A stretch of DNA of 47,625 bases, taken from CAZMPJ01 sp964568455 (GTDB taxonomy: Bacteria > Margulisbacteria > WOR-1 > O2-12-FULL-45-9). The DNA is taken from contig CAZMPJ010000012.1 in the NCBI GenBank assembly GCA_964568455.1, positions 1-47,625 of the forward strand, read 5' to 3'. Each line of letters opens with the position of its first letter. Position 1 is the stretch's first letter. Position numbers and translations under genes: made by a program. Shown here one piece after another: positions 24,672 to 33,008 of this stretch. A model generated the notes under the pieces. It was not told the DNA's origin. It did not search any database and worked only from the letters and a program-made list of their open reading frames with translations.

Positions 24672-26937
24672 AATAAGTATTACCATCTGATTTAATCACC
24701 ACCGCACCATTAATATCTGTCCGATAAACTTTTATATTTTTTTCATTCAACTTATCCAACGTGCTCTTATTAGGATGTCGAAATTTATTAAGGTTGCCGC
24801 AGGAAATAATAGTAACAGGAGGATCAACCGCAGCTAAAAAATCATTTGAAGTGGAAGTACGACTTCCATGATGCCCGGCTTTTAATATTTGAGAACGCAA
24901 AGCAGCCTGCGGAAATAAATTTAAAATCTCTTCTTCTCCCTCTTCCTCATTATCTCCAGTAAAAAGCATGGAAAAATTTTTATACATTAATTTAACTACA
25001 ATCGAAGCATTGTTAATATTCTCGTTTTCTAAAAGGAAATCATCGTTTGGATGAAGGATATTAATAATTGTTTCTTTACCCATATTAATCCTTTCTCCTG
25101 CTCGAGCTACATGATATTTAATCTTATTTTTATTGATTAAATTTAAAGATCTTTTGTAAGCCAGAGAATTATAAGCTACTCCTGCATCTAAAACCCGATC
25201 AACCTTAATTTTTTCCAGCACATAAGGAAGTCCGCCAACATGATCCTCGTGTGGATGAGTAAGCACCACCATATCCAATTTCCTAATCCCTTTTTTACGC
25301 AAAAAAGGAACCACCACTCTTTCTCCAGCTTTTGCTTCACCAGCATCAATTAGCATTCTTTTTTGTGAAGGAGTTTCAATTAAAATTGAATCGCCTTGGC
25401 CAACATCGAGCACGGTAACGGTTAAACCATTGAAAGTATCGGAAAAAGCACTGTTCCAAACAAAGAAAGAAAATATAATCAAAAAAGCGATAACTATTCT
25501 GGATCGATTAATTTTTGGGAATCTTCCGCGTCTAATCAATTCAACCATTAATACAATGGAGATGTAATAAAAGATTATCAAAGGAAGTTTTGGCGAAGAC
25601 AAAAATACTTGCGCAAAGGGAATAGCAGAAAGAAAAGCTACTACCTGATGCATAATCCAGAGCAAAATTAAATTAAATCCATTAATAATTTCGGCTAAAG
25701 GAAGAAAAATTGCTCCTAATACTGTGGAAACAAACCCTAGAATCACAATTATCCCTACCCAAGGCAGCAAAAGAATATTAGTTAAAATTCCAATAGCTGA
25801 AAATTGGTTAAAATGAAAAAGTGTAATAGGAATTGTGGCTGAAACAGGAGCAATGGCCGCGGAAACTAATGTTGCAACTTTAATTGGTATAAAATTCTTT
25901 AATTTATCGTGAATAGCAGGAGCAACATAAACCAAAGACCAGGTAGCAGCAAAAGATAATTGAAAACCTACACCAAATAAATATATTGGATTAAATAATA
26001 AAATAATTAAAGCGGACAAAGCCAGGGAAGTATAGATTTCTTTTTCCTTTTCAAATAAAAGACCGATTAACATGATTTCTGCCATAATAGCAGCGCGCAG
26101 AATTGAAGGGCCAAAACCAGTCATTACTGCATAGAGAAAATTGATAATACTAACCACTAAGATGCCAAGCCATAAAGGAAGTTTAGTTAAACGAACCACA
26201 AAAAGACAAACTCCAACCAATATTCCCAAATGCATTCCCGACGCTACCAAAAGATGAGCTACGCCGGCTTTTTTATAGGTTTCTTTAATCTCTTTTGGGG
26301 TTTTAGCTGCTTTTGACCCAAAAACAATACTACTAAGCAAGCCATTATAAGGTTCGGGTAAAGTTTTTTGAGGAATTAACATTAAATGGTTTTTAATTTT
26401 AATGCTTAGTTTTTTAAAAAGATTGCCGCCTCTAGCTAAAACTTTGGGCGGCGCGCGATTAGCAATCAATTTATGTGTAATCCCCTGCTTTTCAAGGAAA
26501 TCACCGTAAGATAGCAATCCAGGGTTTGATAAATCAGTAATTTTAACCAATTTCCCTTGCAGCTCAACCTTATCCCCGTATTCTAGTCGAGCTTTTTTAG
26601 CTATGACTGATATTAAGCCTTTGGATAGTTTTAAAGTGAAGAAAACTTTGTCATCAATAAATCGTGGTTCATCAATGACTTGACCGATATAAACTCCGGA
26701 AGGATTAGCAATATTAGAGTTTTGGTAAGGCAAAGCTCTAAGATAAACGTTTAAAAACCCAATAACCAAAAAAATAAATAATAATAAATAGTTTTTATTT
26801 TTAGTAGCAATTAAGAAAAACAAAAGTGACAAAATTATTATAAAAGCAATAAAAACCGGGAGTTTAAATAGCAATATTCCAATTACATAAGCAATAGTTA
26901 AAAGTATGACCAGATTAAACCCCGCAAATAAATTCAT
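24652..26937 (-). CDS. comEC: DNA uptake channel ComEC/Rec2
   Basis: A 761-residue polytopic membrane protein with the full three-part layout. N-terminal helices and the DUF4131/OB-like region (about 1-170) come first. The competence domain (about 200-480) includes AGVAHLLVASGMHLGILVG and TGFGPSILRAAIMA. The C-terminal metallo-beta-lactamase-like domain begins VTVLDVGQGDSILIE and contains THPHEDHVGG (about 563-572), FTGDNEEE and KAGHHGSRTS. It carries transforming ssDNA across the inner membrane. It follows comEA with a 4-base overlap, so the two are co-expressed. Confidence 0.94.
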   Translation of the reverse strand: MNLFAGFNLVILLTIAYVIGILLFKLPVFIAFIIILSLLFFLIATKNKNYLLLFIFLVIGFLNVYLRALPYQNSNIANPSGVYIGQVIDEPRFIDDKVFFTLKLSKGLISVIAKKARLEYGDKVELQGKLVKITDLSNPGLLSYGDFLEKQGITHKLIANRAPPKVLARGGNLFKKLSIKIKNHLMLIPQKTLPEPYNGLLSSIVFGSKAAKTPKEIKETYKKAGVAHLLVASGMHLGILVGVCLFVVRLTKLPLWLGILVVSIINFLYAVMTGFGPSILRAAIMAEIMLIGLLFEKEKEIYTSLALSALIILLFNPIYLFGVGFQLSFAATWSLVYVAPAIHDKLKNFIPIKVATLVSAAIAPVSATIPITLFHFNQFSAIGILTNILLLPWVGIIVILGFVSTVLGAIFLPLAEIINGFNLILLWIMHQVVAFLSAIPFAQVFLSSPKLPLIIFYYISIVLMVELIRRGRFPKINRSRIVIAFLIIFSFFVWNSAFSDTFNGLTVTVLDVGQGDSILIETPSQKRMLIDAGEAKAGERVVVPFLRKKGIRKLDMVVLTHPHEDHVGGLPYVLEKIKVDRVLDAGVAYNSLAYKRSLNLINKNKIKYHVARAGERINMGKETIINILHPNDDFLLENENINNASIVVKLMYKNFSMLFTGDNEEEGEEEILNLFPQAALRSQILKAGHHGSRTSTSNDFLAAVDPPVTIISCGNLNKFRHPNKSTLDKLNEKNIKVYRTDINGAVVIKSDGNTYSIELQK

Positions 26938-27482
26938 AAGCTAATGCTAGGCTCTATCTTTTTAAACTTACCCTTCCCAATTCCTTTAACTTTCATCAAA
27001 TCTTTTAATTTTCCATAGGGTCGACCGGCAATAATTCGCTGCGCAGTAGATTTCCCAACCCCTGGCACCTTACATAAATCTTTCTCACTAGCATTATTTA
27101 TAGATGTTCCTGATCCCTGCTTGCCTGCCGAATTCCTGGATACCCTCGCTGGAACCATAATTTTTTGACCATCCTTAACTTTCTCTGCTAAATTAAGCAA
27201 ACTCAAATCTGCATTCACACTCGCCCCACCCGCAACCCCAATCGCATCCACAATCCGATCACTGGATTTTAATTTATAAACTCCTTCCCGCCTAACTGCG
27301 CCAGAAACATGGACTACAATCATTCTTTCTTGGATATGAATTTCCCGGGGTTGCTCAATTATGATTTCGTCATTTGCAGCGGGGATAAAACGGCGGAAAG
27401 CCATAACACAAAGTCCAAGTGAGATAATTAAGACTAGACCCAAGATGATTAGTTTTTGTTCCTTGTTTAAGTCCTGAAGCAT
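26934..27482 (-). CDS. comEA: DNA receptor ComEA
   Basis: A 182-residue membrane-anchored DNA-binding protein. One transmembrane helix lies at about residues 11-28 (LIILGLVLIISLGLCVMAF). An SLBB/soluble-ligand domain follows (VVHVSGAVRREGVYKL ... VDAIGVAGG, DLSLLNLAEKVKDGQKIMVP), and a C-terminal double helix-hairpin-helix (SINNASEKDLCKVPGVGKSTAQRII, DLMKVKGIGKGKFKKIEP). It binds incoming dsDNA and passes it to ComEC. A terminator separates it from the transglycosylase gene upstream, so it probably has its own promoter in the 83-base gap. Confidence 0.93.
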   Translation of the reverse strand: MLQDLNKEQKLIILGLVLIISLGLCVMAFRRFIPAANDEIIIEQPREIHIQERMIVVHVSGAVRREGVYKLKSSDRIVDAIGVAGGASVNADLSLLNLAEKVKDGQKIMVPARVSRNSAGKQGSGTSINNASEKDLCKVPGVGKSTAQRIIAGRPYGKLKDLMKVKGIGKGKFKKIEPSISL

Positions 27483-27536
27483 GATATAAAAGATATAGCA
27501 ATCTTATTACCAAGACATTTTAAGCGTGGAATAAGC

Positions 27537-27559
27537 AAAAAAGTGACCATTTATGGTCA
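27537..27559 (-). terminator. Rho-independent terminator after the transglycosylase gene
   Basis: On the minus strand, TGACCAT-AA-ATGGTCA forms a perfect 7-bp stem with a 2-base gap, followed by C and six T residues (27542-27537). It lies just past the stop of the transglycosylase gene at 27566 and before comEA. This is the clearest terminator that I found in the window. Confidence 0.65.
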
Positions 27560-27565
27560 TCGTGG

Positions 27566-28192
27566 TCAAATCTTGTGGTAAATCTTGAGAATATCTTTTA
27601 CGTAAGCTTTGGTGTGAGGTTTACAATTTAGTTTGCGTTCAACGGCATTGGGACCTTCTAAATAACCACCTAAAGCAAAAATCACTTGGTTGTTTGAATA
27701 TTTTTTAAAACGGTCCAGCAAATACTTCATATAGCGGGTTGTGCCTTTAGCATTTTGATCAATGCTATAGGCATTTGATATTCCTAAACCCTTACTAGTT
27801 GAAGGAAGCAATTGTCCCAAACCTACTGCTCCACTGCTGGAAACTGCAGCAGGATTATAACGAGATTCCCTGGCCATAAGAGCCGCTACTAATTTGGGAT
27901 TTACCCCATAAACCTTGGAATACATCATGATACTGGAAGAAATTGATTCAGCTTCATCATTATTGCGGTATTTGGCAATATAATTTTTAATTTCTAATCT
28001 TTGGTTTTTACCTGGAGCTTCATAATAATTGGGGTTAGGAATTTCTGGCATGCCTTGAACAATTGTTGTCGCTTGTTTTTGTGCTTGGGGTACTCGAGTA
28101 GTTGGCTGCTTAAAACCCTGATTGCTGCCAAGGCTACCCATAATGGTTGCCACAAACAAAATCACTACTATTGCAGTACTAACACCATCCAT
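27566..28192 (-). CDS. Lytic transglycosylase (SLT family), membrane-anchored
   Basis: A 208-residue protein. An N-terminal hydrophobic helix (about 6-21, TAIVVILFVATIMG) serves as anchor or uncleaved signal. The SLT/LysM-like catalytic domain (about 85-205) has the general acid E109 in ALMARESRYNPAAVSSSGAVGLGQL and the later GLGISNAYSIDQNAKGTTRYMKYLL and FALGGYLEGPNAV blocks. It cleaves glycan strands of peptidoglycan to 1,6-anhydroMurNAc ends. Own TATAAT box, with a terminator downstream. Confidence 0.9.
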   Translation of the reverse strand: MDGVSTAIVVILFVATIMGSLGSNQGFKQPTTRVPQAQKQATTIVQGMPEIPNPNYYEAPGKNQRLEIKNYIAKYRNNDEAESISSSIMMYSKVYGVNPKLVAALMARESRYNPAAVSSSGAVGLGQLLPSTSKGLGISNAYSIDQNAKGTTRYMKYLLDRFKKYSNNQVIFALGGYLEGPNAVERKLNCKPHTKAYVKDILKIYHKI

Positions 28193-28202
28193 AATACTTA
28201 CT

Positions 28203-28208
28203 ATTATA
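28203..28208 (-). promoter_or_regulatory. TATAAT -10 box of the transglycosylase gene
   Basis: On the minus strand, TATAAT lies 10 bases before the start codon (28190-28192), within the 34-base gap after pnp. There is no clear -35 or RBS; the transcript leader would be only a few bases. Confidence 0.45.
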
Positions 28209-28226
28209 TAGAAAAAAGCTTAACAA

Positions 28227-30314
28227 TTACAGGGCAGCTTTAATAGAGAGGTTTATACGGCCGCGATCGTCGACTTCTTTAACTTTTACTTTAACTTCAT
28301 CGCCCACAGAAAGCGCGTCTTCAACTCTAGCAATTCTTTGCGGAGCAATTTCTGAAATATGCACCAGGCCTTCTTTACCTGGTAAATACTCAACAAAAGC
28401 GCCAAAATTCATTAGGCGGGTTACCGTACCATCAAAAACATCACCTGGTTTAGCTTCATAAGTTAGATCTTCAATCATTTTTCTGGCTTTATCAGCACTT
28501 TCACCATCTTCGCCAGTAATAAAAACAGTACCATCATCATCAATATCAATCTTTGCTCCAGTTTCTTCAATAATTCGTTTAATCATTTTGCCGCCCGGGC
28601 CAATCACTAAACCAATTTTTTCTTGATCAATCTTCATCGAAGTAACTCGAGGAGCATATTGTGAAAGTTCTGCTCTTGGAGCAGCAATAGCATCTGCCAT
28701 TTTCTTTAAAATTACCATACGGGCAGTTTTTGTTTTTTCTAAAGCCTTGGCAATCAAATCTTGAGAAAGACCCTTAACTTTACAATCAACCTGAATTGCA
28801 GTAATACCATCTTTTGTACCAGTAACTTTAAAATCCATATCACCCATAAAGTCTTCTAATCCTTGAATATCAGTTAATAAAATCTCTTTATCCCCTTCTT
28901 TTATTAAGCCAACTGATATACCGGCAACTGGAGATTTAATCTTTACTCCGGCGTCCATCAAGGCTAAGGTGCTGGAACAAGTTGAAGCCATAGAAGTTGA
29001 GCCGTTTGAGCTCAAAACTTCGGAAACTAACCTTAAAGTATAAGGGAATTGTTCTTCGTCTGGAATAACCGCTAGTAATGCCTTTTCCGCTAACGCACCG
29101 TGACCAATTTCGCGTCTGCCTGGTCCACGTATGGGTCTAACTTCACCCACTGAAAAAGCCGGGAAATTATAATGATGCATATAACGCTTGGTTTCTTCCA
29201 GAGATAGTCCATCTAACTTTTGCCCATCTCCCAAAGAGCCAAGAGTAGCTATATTTAATACCTGAGTTTCACCGCGAGAGAATAAAGCTGAACCGTGAAC
29301 TCGAGGCACTAGGCCTACTTCACATTTAATTTCTCTAATATCGTCAAAACCCCTGCCATCGACTCGTTTTCCCTCTTTGACAATCATAGTCCTAACTGCT
29401 TCTTTTTGAATGTCATTTAATATATTTTTAATATCAGCTGGATTTTTTTCAATTAGAGCTTTTAACTCATCACTGGCTTTTTCTTTTAACTCATCAACCA
29501 GCTTATCAATTTCGGCCATGCGCTTACTTTTATCAGTAATTTTCATAGCTGATTTAATCTTAGCAGAAGCTTTATCAGTTATATATTTAGCAATTTCTTC
29601 ATTAGGCTTATACAATTTTGGTGTATGTTTTTTCTTGCCTACTTTTTTTACTAATTCTTCTTGGAGTTTAATAACTTCTTTTATTCTCTTATGAGCTAAG
29701 GCAACAGCCTTTTTAACTTCTTCCTCGTCAATTTCTTTACCACTAAATTCAATCATGGAAATTGCATCTTTGTGCCCTGCTATCACTAAATCCATGTCTG
29801 ATTCCAGTATTTGAGTGGCGGTTGGGTCAACAACTAATTTTCCGTCAATTTTGCCAACTCGTGCTGCGGCAATTGGACCTTCAAAAGGGATATCAGAAAT
29901 AGAAAGAGCGGCTGACGCTCCAATAATAGCCAATATATCCGGCATATTTTCATTATCAACCGATAAAGGGGTAATAACTATTTGAACATCATTACGAAAA
30001 CCTTTGGGAAATAACGGTCTGATTGGACGGTCAATTCTTCTGGCGGTTAAAATAGCATTTTCAGTAGGTCTTCCTTCACGTTTGAAAAAACCGCCCGGGA
30101 TTCTACCCGCAGCGTAAAGTTTTTCTTCAAAATCAACTAAAAGAGGGAAAAAATCAATACCTGGTCTTGGAGTTTCGGAAGCAACTGTGGTGGCAATAAG
30201 CATAGTATCGCCCAAACGCACAATTACAGATCCTTTTGCTTGTTGGGCTAATTTTCCGGTTTCAATGGAAAGGACTTTGTTATCCTTTAAATCTAATTCT
30301 ACTTTTTGTACCAT
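28227..30314 (-). CDS. pnp: Polyribonucleotide nucleotidyltransferase (PNPase)
   Basis: A 695-residue phosphorolytic 3'-5' exoribonuclease. Two RNase PH domains flank an all-helical linker (about 215-305). The second carries the active site region (RGETQVLNIATLGS, FSVGEVRPIRGPGRREIGHGALAEKAL). Then a KH domain (about 555-610, GLVIGPGGKMIKRIIEETGAKIDI) and an S1 domain (about 622-693, GDVFDGTVTRLMNFGAFVEYLPGKEGLVHISEI). Length is normal. Follows rpsO with stop and start adjacent, the classic rpsO-pnp arrangement. Confidence 0.97.
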   Translation of the reverse strand: MVQKVELDLKDNKVLSIETGKLAQQAKGSVIVRLGDTMLIATTVASETPRPGIDFFPLLVDFEEKLYAAGRIPGGFFKREGRPTENAILTARRIDRPIRPLFPKGFRNDVQIVITPLSVDNENMPDILAIIGASAALSISDIPFEGPIAAARVGKIDGKLVVDPTATQILESDMDLVIAGHKDAISMIEFSGKEIDEEEVKKAVALAHKRIKEVIKLQEELVKKVGKKKHTPKLYKPNEEIAKYITDKASAKIKSAMKITDKSKRMAEIDKLVDELKEKASDELKALIEKNPADIKNILNDIQKEAVRTMIVKEGKRVDGRGFDDIREIKCEVGLVPRVHGSALFSRGETQVLNIATLGSLGDGQKLDGLSLEETKRYMHHYNFPAFSVGEVRPIRGPGRREIGHGALAEKALLAVIPDEEQFPYTLRLVSEVLSSNGSTSMASTCSSTLALMDAGVKIKSPVAGISVGLIKEGDKEILLTDIQGLEDFMGDMDFKVTGTKDGITAIQVDCKVKGLSQDLIAKALEKTKTARMVILKKMADAIAAPRAELSQYAPRVTSMKIDQEKIGLVIGPGGKMIKRIIEETGAKIDIDDDGTVFITGEDGESADKARKMIEDLTYEAKPGDVFDGTVTRLMNFGAFVEYLPGKEGLVHISEIAPQRIARVEDALSVGDEVKVKVKEVDDRGRINLSIKAAL

Positions 30315-30584
30315 TTAGCTTCTTAATCCTAAACTAGACACGAGCTGACTATACTTCCGATTATCATCTCTTTGTAGATAATTAAGAAGTTTTCGGCGTT
30401 GGCTCACTAAAATCAATAAGCCTCTACGGCTATGATTGTCTTTTTTGTTCTGTTTAAGATGTTCTACTAAAGAGTTGATTCTTTCGGTAAGTAGTGCAAC
30501 TTGAACTTCTGATGAACCAGTGTCTTTTGACTTTTTTCCGTACTTTTTTACGATTTCCTGTTTCTTTTCTTTGGTTAATACCAT
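30315..30584 (-). CDS. rpsO: 30S ribosomal protein S15
   Basis: An 89-residue primary 16S rRNA-binding protein with the family marks GSSEVQVALLTERINSLVEHLK, NKKDNHSRRGLLILVSQRRKLLNYLQ and YSQLVSSLGLR. pnp follows directly (TAA-ATG). Own promoter upstream in the ribF gap. The 8-base distance from -10 box to ATG leaves essentially no leader, so the S15 autoregulatory leader known in other bacteria cannot be in this transcript if the promoter is right. Confidence 0.97.
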   Translation of the reverse strand: MVLTKEKKQEIVKKYGKKSKDTGSSEVQVALLTERINSLVEHLKQNKKDNHSRRGLLILVSQRRKLLNYLQRDDNRKYSQLVSSLGLRS

Positions 30585-30592
30585 ATCGGATA

Positions 30593-30621
30593 ATTATATC
30601 ACAATTATAAAGATCGCACAA
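30593..30621 (-). promoter_or_regulatory. Promoter of rpsO-pnp
   Basis: Read on the minus strand: TTGTGC (30621-30616), 17 bases, TATAAT (30598-30593), then 8 bases to the rpsO ATG. It overlaps the last codons of ribF. No Shine-Dalgarno sequence, as at other near-leaderless starts. Confidence 0.55.
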
Positions 30622-31507
30622 CTAGCTGAATATCTTTCCTAATTCTTTGCTTCAACTTTTCAACGTCTGAAAACTGCAATTCATCGCGCAAACGTTTTAC
30701 TAATTCAACTTTTAAGTTCTTATTTCTTAAGTTACCTTTAAAATTTAAGACATGGACTTCTACCATGGTTTTTCCCGCGCCAAAAGTAGGCCTGGCTCCA
30801 ATATTTACCACACATTTCTTATTGCCAACCCAACCCGCATAAACCCCATGGGCAGGAATAAGCTTGTGCGGATCAAGTTTTAAGTTTGCTGTAGGAAAAC
30901 CAAGTTCTCTACCTCGACCTGCTCCATTAACTACTTTGCCACTTACCTGATAACTATGGCCCAGCATTCGGATCACATTATGAAAACCCGCTGCAGCTAA
31001 TAAACGGCGAATAACGCTGGATTTAATAACTTTCTTTGAACAAGAAATAGGAGGAATCACTCCTACTTCAAAACCATATTTTTTCCCCAGTTTTTCAAGA
31101 AGTCTCACGCTACCCTTTCTTCCCTTGCCAAAAGCATAATCAAAACCAATAAAAACTTTCTTAACCCCTAATTTATCCACTAAATATTTTTTAACAAAAT
31201 CTGCACATGAAAGCTTTCGCAGTTTTTCATTAAAATTTATCACTACTACCCCGTCTATGCCTAAATCACAAAATAGTTTTTCTCTTTCTTCTAAAGTGGT
31301 TAAAAGTTTTAAGCCTCTTTGAGGCACAATGTGTTGCTGGGGATGGGGATCAAAAGTTATAGCCAAAGAAGCAGCGTTAATCCTTTTGGCATGCTCAATC
31401 GCCGCTTTAATAACTTGCTTATGCCCTCGATGCACACCATCAAAAGTACCTAAGGCGACTACACAACCTCTTAGTTTTTTCTTTTTGGGATGGCGGATTA
31501 TTCTCAT
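30605..31507 (-). CDS. ribF: Bifunctional riboflavin kinase / FAD synthetase
   Basis: A 300-residue enzyme making FMN and FAD. The N-terminal nucleotidyltransferase domain (about 1-180) has ALGTFDGVHRGHK and GFDYAFGKGRKGS, and the switch region KVIKSSVIRRLL. The C-terminal riboflavin kinase domain (about 180-300) has GKVVNGAGRGRELGFPTANL and the Asn/Glu segment VVNIGARPTFG ... VEVHVLNF. Length is normal. It overlaps the upstream amj gene by 4 bases. Confidence 0.95.
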   Translation of the reverse strand: MRIIRHPKKKKLRGCVVALGTFDGVHRGHKQVIKAAIEHAKRINAASLAITFDPHPQQHIVPQRGLKLLTTLEEREKLFCDLGIDGVVVINFNEKLRKLSCADFVKKYLVDKLGVKKVFIGFDYAFGKGRKGSVRLLEKLGKKYGFEVGVIPPISCSKKVIKSSVIRRLLAAAGFHNVIRMLGHSYQVSGKVVNGAGRGRELGFPTANLKLDPHKLIPAHGVYAGWVGNKKCVVNIGARPTFGAGKTMVEVHVLNFKGNLRNKNLKVELVKRLRDELQFSDVEKLKQRIRKDIQLVVRSL

Positions 31508-32322
31508 TGCAAGAAGAAGCCTTTAACCATTAAAGTAACAGCTTTAATATAGTGGGCCGAAGGCATAAAGATAAGTTGTGAAATAATTAAGGTTCCAACT
31601 ACCCTGCCTGCTAATAAATAGAAAACCACAGTCCTTACATCATTAGCCGGTCTTTTACCTTGAGAAGCCTGGTCAGTAATATGGGCAGCTCCAGGGTCAA
31701 CCATTAAGGTAAATAAAATAGTAGCCATGCCATTAACAATCGCTGACAATTGCACAGCAGTAACTCGATATTCTGGGATTAAAGCGCCAGCCATTAGCGA
31801 AGCTAAAACTCCAATCGCATAAATCGAAGCCACAAAAACGTTTAAAACTAAAAAGGTTTTTGGGATCCCTTTTAAAGATAAATTTTTCAAAGAAGAAAGC
31901 CTGGGTAGTCTGAAACATTTAAGTACTTTAATAAAATTCTTAGGCAGCAGCAGCGAAGCAATTAATCTTGGCACTGAAGGGGTAATGGCAAATCGTTTGA
32001 TGGCTCCGGTAAAAATAGCCACTGAAGTTGGAGCTAGTAATAAGGCAACTAAATTTCCGACAAAAGCAGCAAAGATAACAATTCTAAAATTGCCTGCTAA
32101 TAAATTAATGGTTTTTTCTAAAATCGAGGTATCAACCATAGCGCCCAGGATTGGGGCTTGGAACATGTTGGACATACGCGAAACCAAAAGTGACGCGTTT
32201 ACAAAAGAAAGTGAAGTGGCTACATGTTTAGTTCTAATGCCTGCTAATCTTAAACACGAAGCAGACGCTTCGGCAAAATGAAGCATAGCAGTAAAAAAGC
32301 ATACTAGAATTAATGGGTTCAT
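31504..32322 (-). CDS. amj: Lipid II flippase, Amj family (YdaH-like)
   Basis: A 272-residue membrane protein with about six hydrophobic segments. The N-terminus (FFTAMLHFAEASASCLRLAGIRTK and SFVNASLLVSRMSNMFQAPILGAMVD) matches the Amj/DUF2837 family, the alternate lipid II flippase first described in Bacillus subtilis. It would move lipid-linked peptidoglycan precursor to the periplasmic side. Known hosts are mostly Firmicutes, so its presence here is informative. It starts on the last base of queC and overlaps ribF by 4 bases, forming queC-amj-ribF. Confidence 0.85.
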   Translation of the reverse strand: MNPLILVCFFTAMLHFAEASASCLRLAGIRTKHVATSLSFVNASLLVSRMSNMFQAPILGAMVDTSILEKTINLLAGNFRIVIFAAFVGNLVALLLAPTSVAIFTGAIKRFAITPSVPRLIASLLLPKNFIKVLKCFRLPRLSSLKNLSLKGIPKTFLVLNVFVASIYAIGVLASLMAGALIPEYRVTAVQLSAIVNGMATILFTLMVDPGAAHITDQASQGKRPANDVRTVVFYLLAGRVVGTLIISQLIFMPSAHYIKAVTLMVKGFFLQ

Positions 32323-32945
32323 TACTTAATTATATCAGCAAATCCCTTGGCTCTCAATTTACAACTGTCGCACACGCCACAAGGTTTCGTGCCGCCAGCA
32401 TAACAAGACCAAGTAAGATCAAGAGGAACTTTAAGTCTCATAGCTAATTTAATAATTTGCGCTTTAGTTTTATTAATCAAAGGAGTTAAAACTTTAATTT
32501 TCTGTTTCTTTGTCCCTTTTTTAATCACTTTTTGAAAAGCTTTATAAAAAGAAGGCCGGCAATCTGGGTAACCGCTAAAATCAATCGCATTAGCTCCAAT
32601 AAAGATAGCCCCTGCCCCAATCGCTTCTGCATATGACAAAGCAAAACTTAAGAAAATAGTATTTCTGGCTGGAACATAAGTTGAAGGAATACCTTTTAGT
32701 GTTTTTCGGTTTGGAACCTTTTTCTTTTTGTCTAAAAGCGAGCTTCCCTTCCAAGGAAGTTTTATTTTCAATACTCGATACTCAATCTTTTCTCGTTTCG
32801 CTAGCGCAACCGCACTTCGCACTTCTTTTCTATGACGTTGTCCATAATCAAAAATCAAAGCATGACATTTATACCCTTTATCCAAGGCATAATATAATGT
32901 AGTAGTGGAATCCAGGCCGCCGGAAAGTAAAACAATTGCTTTCAT
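32322..32945 (-). CDS. queC: 7-cyano-7-deazaguanine synthase QueC
   Basis: A 207-residue ATP-dependent enzyme converting 7-carboxy-7-deazaguanine to preQ0. The PP-loop motif LLSGGLDSTTTLYYAL opens the protein. Middle blocks are FDYGQRHRKEV and TYVPARNTIFLSFALSYAEA. The C-terminal zinc site has four cysteines in CYAGGTKPCGVCDSCKLR. Works with QueH (13133-13633) in queuosine synthesis. First gene of queC-amj-ribF, transcribed from a promoter interleaved with a divergent sigma-28-type promoter. Confidence 0.95.
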   Translation of the reverse strand: MKAIVLLSGGLDSTTTLYYALDKGYKCHALIFDYGQRHRKEVRSAVALAKREKIEYRVLKIKLPWKGSSLLDKKKKVPNRKTLKGIPSTYVPARNTIFLSFALSYAEAIGAGAIFIGANAIDFSGYPDCRPSFYKAFQKVIKKGTKKQKIKVLTPLINKTKAQIIKLAMRLKVPLDLTWSCYAGGTKPCGVCDSCKLRAKGFADIIK

Positions 32946-32951
32946 ATAATT

Positions 32952-32981
32952 ATTATATTATAAAAAAGGTGAAATTAGCAA
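32952..32981 (-). promoter_or_regulatory. Housekeeping promoter of queC
   Basis: On the minus strand: TTGCTA (32981-32976), 18 bases, TATAAT (32957-32952), then 6 bases to the ATG, so the mRNA is probably leaderless. The -35 box lies inside the spacer of the divergent sigma-28-like promoter (32970-32997), so the two cannot be occupied at once. Confidence 0.6.
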
Positions 32982-32997
32982 AGATTTTAGCAGATAA
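32970..32997 (+). promoter_or_regulatory. Sigma-28-type promoter of the AAA ATPase gene
   Basis: TGAAA (32970-32974), 15 bases, GCAGATAA (32990-32997), differing from the FliA -10 consensus GCCGATAA at one base. The ATG at 33009 is 11 bases further, giving a very short leader without an RBS. Confidence 0.7.
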
Positions 32998-33008
32998 ATA
33001 TATGTATT

